Assembly: GCA_963790065.1 (NCBI GenBank)
Contig: CAWBNK010000006.1
Coordinates: forward strand, 992,001-1,056,000
Source of the DNA: Palsa-504 sp963790065
Lineage (GTDB): Bacteria > Actinomycetota > Actinomycetes > Streptosporangiales > Streptosporangiaceae
DNA length: 64,000 nt
Direction: 5' to 3'
The notes under the pieces: generated by a model
What the model was told of the DNA's origin: nothing
The model's database searches: none
Seen by the model: only the letters and a program-made list of their open reading frames with translations
Translations under genes and position numbers: made by a program
Shown here: positions 25,101-32,015 of the stretch, piece after piece
How positions within the stretch are numbered: the stretch's first letter is position 1
Layout: every line of letters begins with the position of its first letter

Positions 25101-25368
25101 CGAGCTCATCGGCCGTACGCGGCTGCACGCGCAGTCGCTCAGGTGCAAAGCCGAGTCGTACGGCTTCGGGGATCAGGCCGGCGTTGATGAGAGAGGACTT
25201 GCCCGAGCCAGAACCGCCATAGAGCAGCACACCCCGGTACACGGAGACAAGGCTGGACAAGTTGCGCGTCTGCTCGTCGCGTGCGAAGAAGATCGGGTGG
25301 TCGAGGTACCGGAACGGGTGAATCCCGCGGTACGGGATGCTTGGGACGGCTACCTCAAGCTGGCTCAG
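22105..25368 (-). CDS. STAND NTPase with central membrane helix and 13 WD40 repeats
   Basis: About 1087 residues if begun at CTG 25368. The conserved entry motif is PYRGIHPFRYLDHPIFFARD, then Walker A LLYGGSGSGKSSL, Walker B RPLLIFDQFEEI and a winged-helix region. A membrane helix LLILGSIATALLLVAALVAA lies near residue 420. Thirteen WD40 units follow, each with SVAFSPDGRTLASGS and VQLWDLA-like strands, and a Cys-containing tail ending GIAYQNSCS. STAND NTPases act as ATP-driven switches that oligomerise upon ligand sensing, with the propeller as sensor. The only canonical start is TTG 25260, which would delete the entry motif. CTG 25368 overlaps the upstream SIR2 stop as CTGA. A SIR2-STAND fusion by frameshift, or an assembly indel, are alternatives. 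Confidence 0.9.
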   Translation of the reverse strand: MSQLEVAVPSIPYRGIHPFRYLDHPIFFARDEQTRNLSSLVSVYRGVLLYGGSGSGKSSLINAGLIPEAVRLGFAPERLRVQPRTADELVIERIRSADDNEEELLPSVLVLAGQSSARTTLTMYALEKRVRAACERHRPLLIFDQFEEIVTLFDEAGARDIQRRLVELVVRLLRGSLPVKVLFSFREDYLGKVKELLAACPELVDQALRIASPPADALPTIIREPFERYPGHFARQLSPALAGRLVTVLAGRFGTGDISLSEVQTVCLRLWQSNNPEALLTEKGPQGLLEDYLGEALDGMPAQLRPAATALLAHMVTSAGTRNVISASDLLQRVQEQERDITPNLFDQALEGLSQSRLVRRERRRDLDLYEITSEFLVPWISRRRDEFRRLQDRRHEHRRLLILGSIATALLLVAALVAAFAVKAQNDARTAMALALASDAQANAERGPDITLLLSLAALTPYGAGPSAPAVARGEMIEALETTRLEGVVGILHADTGPVDSVAFSPDGRTLASGSQDGTVRLWDVATHKQLGSPLIANSVSFSSVAFSPDGRTVAAAGDNGTVFLWDVATHKQLGSPLIANSVSFSSVAFSPDGRTVAAAGDHGTVFLWDVASHTLLGSPLASSTTGSIDSLAFSPDGRTLATAAADGTVFLWDVASHMQLGSPLTSSTTGSIDSLAFSPDGRTLAAGFDNGRLQLWDPATHKQLGSPLTGDTSAVDSLAFSPDGRTLASGSGDGTVQLWDLATHKQLGSPLTGDTSAVDSLAFSPDGRTLASGSQDGTVQLWDLATAVQPGSPLTANTNSASYVGDRAVAFSPDGRTLASSSGDGTVHLSDLANHTQLGSLLTSDTGSVDSVAFSPDGRMLASGSGDGTVQLWDLANHTQLGSPLTSDAGPVNSVAFSPDGRTLASGSGDGTVQLWDLANHTQLGSPLTSDAGPVESVAFSPDGSTLAAGGDDGTVQLWDLANHTQLGSPLLYYHGPVDSVAFSPDGRTLASGSGGIQLWDVATQTRLGMSLPSNAGPVQSVAFSPDGSTLVSASYDGTLRSWSGFLWHDFTELRNEVCGLVGTGLIRSEWTHYAPGIAYQNSCS
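22225..23895 (-). repeat. Array of 13 WD40-coding repeats
   Basis: Roughly 125-130-bp direct repeats inside the STAND gene. Blocks around 22560-22860 and 23040-23260, and the pair at 23560-23800, are almost identical at nucleotide level over a full unit. This is coding repetition, not CRISPR. Thirteen units do not divide evenly into seven-bladed propellers (7+6), so copy number may be in flux. Confidence 0.9.
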
Positions 25369-26258
25369 GACGGCGATGGCTGATATTCCTTCCCGAGAAT
25401 GCGCTCATAGAGCCTCGGCACGAACGCCCAGACGTCCTGCGCGATGAACTTCACATACCGCCGCTGGTTCTGCCAGATATCAAACATCAGAGGGTCGGGG
25501 TGGTAATCAACGGAATACATGTCGGGTACGCTCGCGCGGTCAATTTTCCAGCGAAGCGTCTTAAATAGCAGGCGAAGGTTGTAATCAAGCAGGCTATACC
25601 CAACAAACAACGTGGTCCAGCCCGTCAGGTAGTATTTAAGCGTCAAGGGAACCGGGTCGTAGGGTTCCTTGTCAGACATCCGCAGAACGAACTGGATGTA
25701 ATCCTCATCGGTGATGACGATCGTCTCCGCGTTCAGGATGTCGCCGTGGATCTTGTACACGATTGGGCTCTCCACCGTCGGGTCGCGGTAGTCGTCCGTG
25801 GGCTCGGGGCTCGGCTTGTACACCGCCACGCGTGGCTGCTTGCCGACGCCGACCAGCGCGCTCTCAAACAATCGGTCGTAGTTCGTGGTGATCACCAGCG
25901 GGAACCCCAGCTCCGCCAGTGCCCGCAGCATCGGCGATGGGCGCTTGCCCGTCTGGACCGCAGCGGTGAGGGCGTCTACGAGTTGGTGGCGCGAGCGCGC
26001 GATCTCGTAATAGAGAGCGACTCTCTGCAGATCTGACGGGTCCTCGCTCGGAAACCGCCCCGAAAGATTGCAGTCTCTCGCGAGCTTCTGGCTGAGAGCA
26101 GCGCCAATCGGCGGACGGCGCTCGGCCGGGTACTCAAACCGAGACTGATCAGGCGGCGGGGCATGAGCGCCGGCGCCGAGGAACAGGATGCAACGCTGCT
26201 TGCTGACAGCATCAGCGATCACTTCAATCACATCATCGATTTCCGAGTCAACCGCCAT
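25365..26258 (-). CDS. SIR2-fold NADase-like protein of a conflict system
   Basis: 297 residues. RCILFLGAGAHAPP (residues 22-35) is the NAD-binding glycine motif. VITTNYDRLFESAL has Asn126 and Asp128 of the TTNxD motif, and VYKIHGDILN has the catalytic His171. TTLFVGYSLLDYNLRLLF is the second Rossmann part. This is the SIR2_2-type domain found in bacterial defence proteins that destroy NAD+ when triggered, rather than a protein deacetylase; no zinc ribbon is present. It is the first gene of the cluster and its stop overlaps the start of the STAND NTPase. By analogy with SIR2-STAND pairs, the NTPase would sense an invader and license NAD+ cleavage; that is inference. Confidence 0.9.
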   Translation of the reverse strand: MAVDSEIDDVIEVIADAVSKQRCILFLGAGAHAPPPDQSRFEYPAERRPPIGAALSQKLARDCNLSGRFPSEDPSDLQRVALYYEIARSRHQLVDALTAAVQTGKRPSPMLRALAELGFPLVITTNYDRLFESALVGVGKQPRVAVYKPSPEPTDDYRDPTVESPIVYKIHGDILNAETIVITDEDYIQFVLRMSDKEPYDPVPLTLKYYLTGWTTLFVGYSLLDYNLRLLFKTLRWKIDRASVPDMYSVDYHPDPLMFDIWQNQRRYVKFIAQDVWAFVPRLYERILGKEYQPSPS

Positions 26259-26748
26259 GACGTCACCCCCTCCGTCCGCGTAAGCGGGACGGCCGCCGCG
26301 AGCATACGGCAGGTCTGCTGGCGTCAGCGGCCTACAGGATCAGGCTGTCCCACGCCCAACATCCCGTCAAGTATCAACAGCACCAGAAGCCTACATGTCG
26401 TTATTCAGTCAACGACCACATCGAACTTCTCACCGAAAGCAGCATACTTTCTTACGGAGCGGCGGCTTTAGCGTGTATTCAGTACACCATCCCTGCGGAT
26501 CCTCGTGACCTCGCTGCGATATGAGCAGCCGCTGCGGTTGGGGTTCGGACCCAGGGCGAATCCCATAGCAACGCGCGTGCTCGTGAGATTCCTCGATCTC
26601 CTCCGGCCTGCACCGGGAAAATCACCCCGATCCTGGAAGCAACGGACAGGGCGCTATCGCGCGGTCTAGTGTCGTGACTTGGTCAGCCGGGAAGCCTGGT
26701 CGGCGTCGGTTCAGTGTCAGCACACAAGAGCTGAGGGGGAGACCAGCC
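26259..26748. other. Intergenic, divergent promoter region
   Basis: 490 bases between the SIR2 start and the GTG of the glycosyltransferase-like gene. It must hold both promoters. The stretch 26370-26490 is unusually AT-rich for the genome, with GTGTA and TACAC arms at 26473-26487 around a five-base centre. I see no gene. Confidence 0.5.
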
Positions 26749-28500
26749 GTGACCTTGACCACGTCATCGGGCCCATACACGTTCACGTCATCTGTGCCTT
26801 GGCGGTGGCGTCTGTTGGCCCGAACAGGTCATGCCGCGCATGCAGCTGCCGCCTCGCCACCCGGCCGGTCCCCGGAAGGAACGGCCGGGCAGGAGCGCAC
26901 GGTCAGGACACCGGCGACAGCGCCCGCGCCGGGGACTGTCGTGCCGGCGGCTCTGCCGGGTGAGGGGGGTGCCCGCAGATGGCGTGTGCCTGGCGCGTGG
27001 CCGCTGCTGGTTGTGCTGGCAGTTCAGGCGGGGTTGTCGCTGCGGCTGCTGCGGGCTGACACCGCATCCCAAACTGAGGCCCTGTACTTGCGTGCCGGAC
27101 ACCTGGAATGGGCGCACTGGCTGCACGGTGTGCCGATTCCGCCGTTCCCGGAGTATCTGTCGGGCGCGCCGGTCCTTTACCCGCCAGTCGGCGCGGCGGC
27201 GGACAGCATCGGCGGCCTGGCCGGCGCGCGGGTCCTGTCGCTGGCCTTCATGCTCGGCGCCACCGTCCTGCTGTGGGGCGCTGCCGCGCGGCTGTTCGGG
27301 CGGCGGGCCGCGTTCTTCGCCGCCGTATTGTTCGCCGTGCTCGGCACGACCTTGCACCTGGGGGCGTTCGCGACCTACGACGCGATGTCGGTGTTCCTGG
27401 TCGCGCTGGCGGCCTGGTGCGTGATCCGCGCCGGGGTCCGGGAACCGGCGACCGGGTGGATGGTCGCGGCGGCGGCCGTCCTGGCGCTGGCCAATGCCAC
27501 GGCCTACACCTCTTTGCTGTTCGACCCCCTCATTGCCGCGCTCGCCCTGCTTACCTCACCCTGGACCGCGCGTGGCTTGCTCGCGGCCCGGCGCGCTGGG
27601 ACCGTGCTGGCCGTCACGGCCGCGCTGCTGGCCGCCGGACTGGGGACTGGCGGGAGCAGCTACCTGGCTGGTTTCGAGCGAACGATGCTGACCCGGGTCC
27701 CTGGCTCGGCCTCCCCGCTGCAGGTGCTCGGCCAGTCCTGGTCCTGGGCCGGCCTGCTGCTGGTCCTGGCCGTCTCTGGCGTCGTCATCAGCTGGGCCAG
27801 CGGGCGCGGCGCCGCGCAGACGACGCTGCTCGTGTTCTTGTCCGCCGCCCTGGTGCTCGGGCCGGTGGAGCAGGCGCACCTGCATACCGTGGCCTCGCTG
27901 AATCATCACGTCGGCATGGGCGCCTGGTTCGCCGCCATCGCCGCCGGGTATGCGGTCGACCGGTTCATCGCGGCCGCGCCGGCCGGCCGGGGCCGCGCCA
28001 TAAGCTGCGGGGCGTGCTTGATCGCGCTGGTCTTCCCGGCCACCCTCGGCCTCACCCAGGCCCGGGCCTTCTCCGCCAGCTGGCCGAACACGTCCGACTT
28101 CATCGCGATCTTCGGCCCGCTGGCCGACCACAGCACCGGACCCCTCCTGGTCGAGGATCCCTCCGTCGCCGAGTACTACCTCCCCGCCGGCGCCCAGTGG
28201 CAGCGGTGGTCCAGCACCCGCAACATCACCCTTCCCGCCGGCACCTACACCGGCGGACCGGCCGCCGCCGCCAGCGTCACCAGCCCCGGCAACGCGCCCG
28301 TCTACGCCAACTACATCGCCGAGGGCTATTTCTCCCTGGTCGCGCTGAACTTCACCGACACCACCGGCCTGGACCGCCAGATAGCCGCCGACCTGCGCCG
28401 CAATCACCATTACCGGGTCATCCAGGTCGTCCCTTACGGCATGGAGATCCCCCCGATCGGCCAGGGCAGCTACGTCATCTGGCAATACCAGGCCAACTAG
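26749..28500 (+). CDS. Multi-spanning membrane protein, GT39/PMT-like glycosyltransferase family
   Basis: About 583 residues from a GTG with GAGGGGGAG upstream; a GTG at 26674 is an alternative. After a Pro/Ala-rich cytoplasmic start there is a first membrane helix (WPLLVVLAVQAGLSLRLL). It is followed by an acidic extracytoplasmic loop with DTASQTEALYLRAGHLEW, the place of the catalytic Asp/Glu in GT-C enzymes. Nine or more further helices and an extracytoplasmic C-terminal domain (DPSVAEYYLPAGAQWQRWSS) follow. GT-C enzymes transfer sugar from a polyprenyl-phosphate donor at the outer membrane face. The acceptor is unknown and no linked glycan genes are present. Confidence 0.75.
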   Translation: MTLTTSSGPYTFTSSVPWRWRLLARTGHAAHAAAASPPGRSPEGTAGQERTVRTPATAPAPGTVVPAALPGEGGARRWRVPGAWPLLVVLAVQAGLSLRLLRADTASQTEALYLRAGHLEWAHWLHGVPIPPFPEYLSGAPVLYPPVGAAADSIGGLAGARVLSLAFMLGATVLLWGAAARLFGRRAAFFAAVLFAVLGTTLHLGAFATYDAMSVFLVALAAWCVIRAGVREPATGWMVAAAAVLALANATAYTSLLFDPLIAALALLTSPWTARGLLAARRAGTVLAVTAALLAAGLGTGGSSYLAGFERTMLTRVPGSASPLQVLGQSWSWAGLLLVLAVSGVVISWASGRGAAQTTLLVFLSAALVLGPVEQAHLHTVASLNHHVGMGAWFAAIAAGYAVDRFIAAAPAGRGRAISCGACLIALVFPATLGLTQARAFSASWPNTSDFIAIFGPLADHSTGPLLVEDPSVAEYYLPAGAQWQRWSSTRNITLPAGTYTGGPAAAASVTSPGNAPVYANYIAEGYFSLVALNFTDTTGLDRQIAADLRRNHHYRVIQVVPYGMEIPPIGQGSYVIWQYQAN

Positions 28501-28617
28501 CAGGCCAGCGGGCTAAACACCTGCCAGAGAACCCGGCCGCAGGCCCCCATCGCCTCCTCGCTCTCGGGGCTCGCCGGGTAGCGCCGGTCCGGTCATCCCG
28601 TCGTCGCTCATTGGCTG

Positions 28618-29841
28618 TCAGGTTCGGTGCGCGGCGAGGACCTCGCTGGCGGCGCGCGCGCCTGAGCGCAAGGCGCCCTCCATTAGGCCGGACCAGGCTC
28701 CGGCGGTGTGCTCGCCGGCGATGTGTACCCGGCCCAGCGGAGCGGCGATGAGCTCATCGTCACCTTCGGCCATCTCGACGGTGAGCGCGGAGTATGACTC
28801 ACCGGCCCATGGGTCGTCGTTCCAGGTAGTGAGCAATGCCCGCGCGGGGTCCATCGACAGTTCGGGCCGTAGGGCGGCCACCCGGGACGCCCACGTCGCC
28901 GGTCCGTCGGCTACGGCCAGGGCCGCCAGGCCCGCCTGGGTGCCGGCGAACGCGTGCACGACCGGCTGGACCTGGCCTGAGGCGTCGGTCGCGGTCCAGG
29001 TCCAGAACCGTTCCGGCACGCTTTGCACCGCTGAGGCGGCGGCCGGGCGGGTCAGCGGGATGTGCAGCTTGGCGTTGTGCGCTAGCCCAGCTCGCCGCCA
29101 GGCTTCCCGGCGGGCCTGCGGGAAGCCTGGCGAGAACGGCAAGTCACGCAAGACAGCCATCGGCACCGCGACGATGACCGCATCGCCTGCCACCTCGCCA
29201 TCGTCGGTGAGCACCCGTACGCCCAGGTGATCATGCTCGACCGACCGCACGGGGCAACGCAGCCATACCGACGCCCCGAGGCGCTCAGCCAGGCCCTGGG
29301 CTACCCGCTGGTTACCCCCTGCCACCCGCCAGCACGGCCGGCGCGCGAACCCGGTGGTGACATCGGTGACCGCCGCGGCGGCTAGGACCGTGGCCTCGAC
29401 GCCGTTGGTGACCACGACGCGGGATATGTACGCGCTGAGCGCAGCCGGGGACCCGTGCCAGCCCGAAACCACCTCGGCCAGCGACGTGCCGGGCGGGGCT
29501 GAGGCCGCAGCGCCAGCCACGACAGCGGCACACCGGGCCACCTCCTGGTGCGTGGTCGGCGCCGCACTGCGCGGCTCCCGCTCGTAATAGGACATGGTCA
29601 TGTCCGCCAGCTCCAAGCCGAGCCCGGCCATCACCGACCGCATCACGTCGTAGCCGTCCAGCACGAACTCGCCGCCCCGCTCGACAACGCCGCGCGGGTC
29701 ACCGGGAACCAGCTCCCGAGACCAGACACGCCCGCCCACCCGGTCCCGCGCCTCCAAGACGACGACCTCATGCCCGGCCTGCGCTACCCGGTCCGCCGCC
29801 AGCAGGCCAGCGAACCCCGCCCCCACCACCACAATCCGCAC
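28618..29841 (-). CDS. FAD-dependent amine oxidase-like protein
   Basis: About 407 residues. IVVVGAGFAGLLAADRVAQA is the FAD dinucleotide-binding motif. VVLEARDRVGGRVWSREL is the GG doublet segment typical of monoamine oxidase and related flavoproteins. The C-terminus has GRVHIAGEHTAGAWSGLMEG, the second FAD-contacting motif. It should oxidise an amine or related substrate in the cytoplasm. GTG 29841 with GGGAG upstream gives MRIVVVGAGF; an ATG 12 codons earlier is an alternative. Confidence 0.9.
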   Translation of the reverse strand: MRIVVVGAGFAGLLAADRVAQAGHEVVVLEARDRVGGRVWSRELVPGDPRGVVERGGEFVLDGYDVMRSVMAGLGLELADMTMSYYEREPRSAAPTTHQEVARCAAVVAGAAASAPPGTSLAEVVSGWHGSPAALSAYISRVVVTNGVEATVLAAAAVTDVTTGFARRPCWRVAGGNQRVAQGLAERLGASVWLRCPVRSVEHDHLGVRVLTDDGEVAGDAVIVAVPMAVLRDLPFSPGFPQARREAWRRAGLAHNAKLHIPLTRPAAASAVQSVPERFWTWTATDASGQVQPVVHAFAGTQAGLAALAVADGPATWASRVAALRPELSMDPARALLTTWNDDPWAGESYSALTVEMAEGDDELIAAPLGRVHIAGEHTAGAWSGLMEGALRSGARAASEVLAAHRT

Positions 29842-29888
29842 GTCCGCTCCCGCCTCCACCGCCCATCCGGGCGACATCCTGCCATGCC

Positions 29889-30071
29889 TCAGGACACGCC
29901 GCGGAGCGGGCCGCGCGGCAGGTCGCCGTCGGACTCCCGCCGCGCCGCGTCAAAGCGGGTCCAGATCACCGCATCCAGCCGCGGGTTGACCGCCTCGATC
30001 GCGGTGATGGCCGCCTCAGCCAGCTCCCTGAGGCTCCGCCGGGAGCGGTTGCAGGCACGGAGCGCGGGCAC
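29889..30071 (-). pseudogene. N-terminal fragment of an amidase-signature enzyme
   Basis: 60 residues containing ELAEAAITAIEAVNPRLDAV, then WTRFDAARRESDGDLPRGPL and RGVS before a stop. This is the opening of amidase-signature proteins (helix, NPxLNAV-type motif, A...AD, then PLxGVP leading to the catalytic Lys). The catalytic core is entirely missing, so it is a leftover. It lies between the flavin oxidase start and the vapBC leader. Confidence 0.7.
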
Positions 30072-30085
30072 CTGGCCGACCGTAC

Positions 30086-30109
30086 GGATCCGGCCTGTTC
30101 GGGATCAAT
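30086..30109. repeat. Interspersed repeat, copy C (short), vapBC leader
   Basis: GGATCCGGCCTGTTCGGGAT and the following CAA match the first part of copies A (7552) and B (20606). The 20 bases before it, with CACCTGGCCG, also match copy B. It ends a few bases before the ATG at 30116, so it probably contains the promoter or operator of the toxin-antitoxin pair. Confidence 0.45.
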
Positions 30110-30134
30110 GATGCTATGAGTACCTCCATCACGG

Positions 30135-30353
30135 GTGCGGGACGTTCCTGATCAGACACGCGACGAACTCGCCTCCCGCGCGGCGCTGTCCGGACGGTCC
30201 CGTCAGGAGTACCTACGCGCCAAGCTCATTGAACTTGCCCGCCAGCCCGATGCCGAGGTCCTGATCGCCCGCGTACGGGCACGTAAGGCGGCCAGTGCCT
30301 CTACCCTGCCGGGTGACCGCATTCTCGCGTACCGCGATGAGGACCATCGGTGA
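30135..30353 (+). CDS. VapB/FitA-like antitoxin with damaged start
   Basis: 72 residues from GTG 30135 (MRDVPDQTRDELASRAALSG). They form a ribbon-helix-helix antitoxin with RSRQEYLRAKLIELA and a C-terminal toxin-binding tail. The natural start should be ATG 30116, giving a short strand MSTSIT before VRDVP, as preserved in the ruined copy at 20738. One extra G at about 30133 puts that ATG out of frame. Starting at the GTG loses the DNA-contacting beta strand, so autoregulation would be lost while toxin binding may remain. It overlaps the toxin gene by four bases (GTGA). Confidence 0.75.
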   Translation: MRDVPDQTRDELASRAALSGRSRQEYLRAKLIELARQPDAEVLIARVRARKAASASTLPGDRILAYRDEDHR

Positions 30354-30754
30354 CGCTGGTCGTCGACGCGTCGATGGTCGTCGCCGGGCTGACTGACAGC
30401 GGTGCGGACGGGCGCTGGGCAGAGGCGTTGCTGGCGGGCGATTCGCTGGCGGCTCCGCACCTGATGCCGGCCGAGGCCGGGAACATCCTGCGACGGGCGG
30501 CGCTGGCTGGCGACATCCCGGTCGACGTGGCCTCGCTTGCGCATACCGACCTGCTGGACCTGCGCGTGGAGTTCTTTCCTGACCAGCCGTGCGCTGGGCG
30601 GGTATGGGAGCTCCGGGAGAACGTGACCTGCTATGACGGATGGTACGTCGCGGTCGCTGAGCTGCTCGATGCCCCGCTCGCGACACTGGACGGCTGCCTG
30701 GCGAACTCGCCGGGGCCTCGCTGTCGGTTCCTGCTGCCGCCAGTCGCGACATGA
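30350..30754 (+). CDS. PIN-domain ribonuclease toxin (VapC-like)
   Basis: 134 residues starting at a GTG that overlaps the antitoxin stop. LVVDASMVVAGLTDSGADG supplies the first acidic residue, LMPAEAGNILRR the conserved Glu, VTCYDGWYVAVAELLDAPL the third acidic site and ATLDGCLANSPG the last. The four acidic residues bind metal for RNA cleavage. Product size is normal for VapC. Together with the upstream gene it forms a type II toxin-antitoxin unit. Confidence 0.88.
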   Translation: MTLVVDASMVVAGLTDSGADGRWAEALLAGDSLAAPHLMPAEAGNILRRAALAGDIPVDVASLAHTDLLDLRVEFFPDQPCAGRVWELRENVTCYDGWYVAVAELLDAPLATLDGCLANSPGPRCRFLLPPVAT

Positions 30755-30857
30755 ACCGGCACGCGCGGGCACATGACCGGCCGTTCTCGCGCGGCCACCG
30801 GTCAGCGCCCACAGCATGCAAGAGAGTACGTTTTCCGAAACGCTTGCCGTAGAAGGT

Positions 30858-31382
30858 CTAGAGACTGGAAGGACGGTGCTGGGACTGCGCGCTGATCTTG
30901 GCCCGCAATGCCCTGGCGGCGGCGTGACCCTGCCGAATTTCCCGGTAATCGGCCCGGGCCTCCGGGAACTGGCCTACGGCACCAGCAAGCTGGACGATGC
31001 CGCCGAATTTCGTCACAAGATCGAGCAAGCCGCCCAGTGTGTCGCCGGCCTCGGCCAGTTTCTCCCCGACCTCCGCCGCCGTGGCCGGACGGTACATCGG
31101 CGCAGTCGCCGAGGGACGGCTCAGATACAACCGGAACGACCCCTGCACGGTAGATAGGTCAAACCGCGGGATCATCCCGAACGCCTTACCCCGCCGCCAG
31201 GCCAGCATCGATTGCGACCGCAGCGCATTGAAGACCACACCCGCCGGAGTCGCGAACACGAAGCGCTCGTCGTCGGCGACCAGCAGGCCGACCAGGATGT
31301 CCGCCCAGGACAGGCGATAGGTACGCACCTGCGGGTCGCACCACGCCGGCACGACTAGCGGCTGTGCTGCACCTGCGCCCAT
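30858..31382 (-). CDS. Conserved hypothetical protein
   Basis: 174 residues from MGAGAAQPLVVPAWCDPQVR. The first 100 residues (RTYRLSWADILVGLLVADDE; RFVFATPAGVVFNALRSQSM) look like a globular alpha/beta domain. The second half (AAEVGEKLAEAGDTLGGLLD) is helical and probably forms a coiled coil. I do not recognise the family. Upstream in-frame ATG 31517 would add 45 low-complexity residues and is unlikely. Confidence 0.55.
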   Translation of the reverse strand: MGAGAAQPLVVPAWCDPQVRTYRLSWADILVGLLVADDERFVFATPAGVVFNALRSQSMLAWRRGKAFGMIPRFDLSTVQGSFRLYLSRPSATAPMYRPATAAEVGEKLAEAGDTLGGLLDLVTKFGGIVQLAGAVGQFPEARADYREIRQGHAAARALRAKISAQSQHRPSSL

Positions 31383-32015
31383 CACGACCCCCCCGTGCCG
31401 CACACCAAGCGCCCGGGCCGGTCCATCATGAGAACTGACGCCATGATCAGCTGCCGAGCCTCTTCTCCGGGCGCCGCCCCCATCCACCCTGATGCCAGCG
31501 CTCGGAAGTGTCAACACAACCCTCTAGCCGCCGTATAGGCCATCTCCGCCGAACACCGCAGATGAAATAGCCCGGGCGATGACACCCGGAGGCAAGCCCT
31601 GTCTGCGGCAGATCCGAACGGTCGTACCAGGGGGCGAGAATGCATAAACATACGGCCAAGCCGCCTGCGTGACCCTCTGATCTGGACGCCTCAGGTGGGG
31701 CAACGGGTCAGCATCGGGTACCTCGGTGTACAAAGAACCGGCAGGTCAGATTCGGTTACGGCCGTATGCGCACACCTTCCGGGCTGGTGGTTCCCGAAAC
31801 GCCGCCGCCCGCCAGGTCACCCGAAGCGGATGAGGTGATGGTGCGCGCCCGCTGCCAGCATGGAGCCGTGGTCGTTTCACTGCCGGTGTCTGGCCTACCC
31901 CACGTCCCGTCACCACCGTCACCGGCTCAAGAGATCACGACGGCTGGGAGTAGCTCATCACTTACGACCTCGCGTGGGCGGTTCGCCCGGCACGAGGCTG
32001 ATCAGGGAGAAACAG
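31383..32015. other. Intergenic region
   Basis: 633 bases upstream of the alkylsulfatase and of the hypothetical protein on the other strand. Short open frames exist on both strands, but none shows a recognisable domain. Base composition between 31620 and 31760 is lower in GC than the neighbours. I see no RNA gene or repeat. Confidence 0.4.

Noticed and set aside
26473..26487. GTGTA/TACAC inverted repeat upstream of the SIR2 operon as an operator
   Set aside because: Arms are only five bases and such a match is easily found by chance in a 490-base gap; noted in the intergenic entry only.
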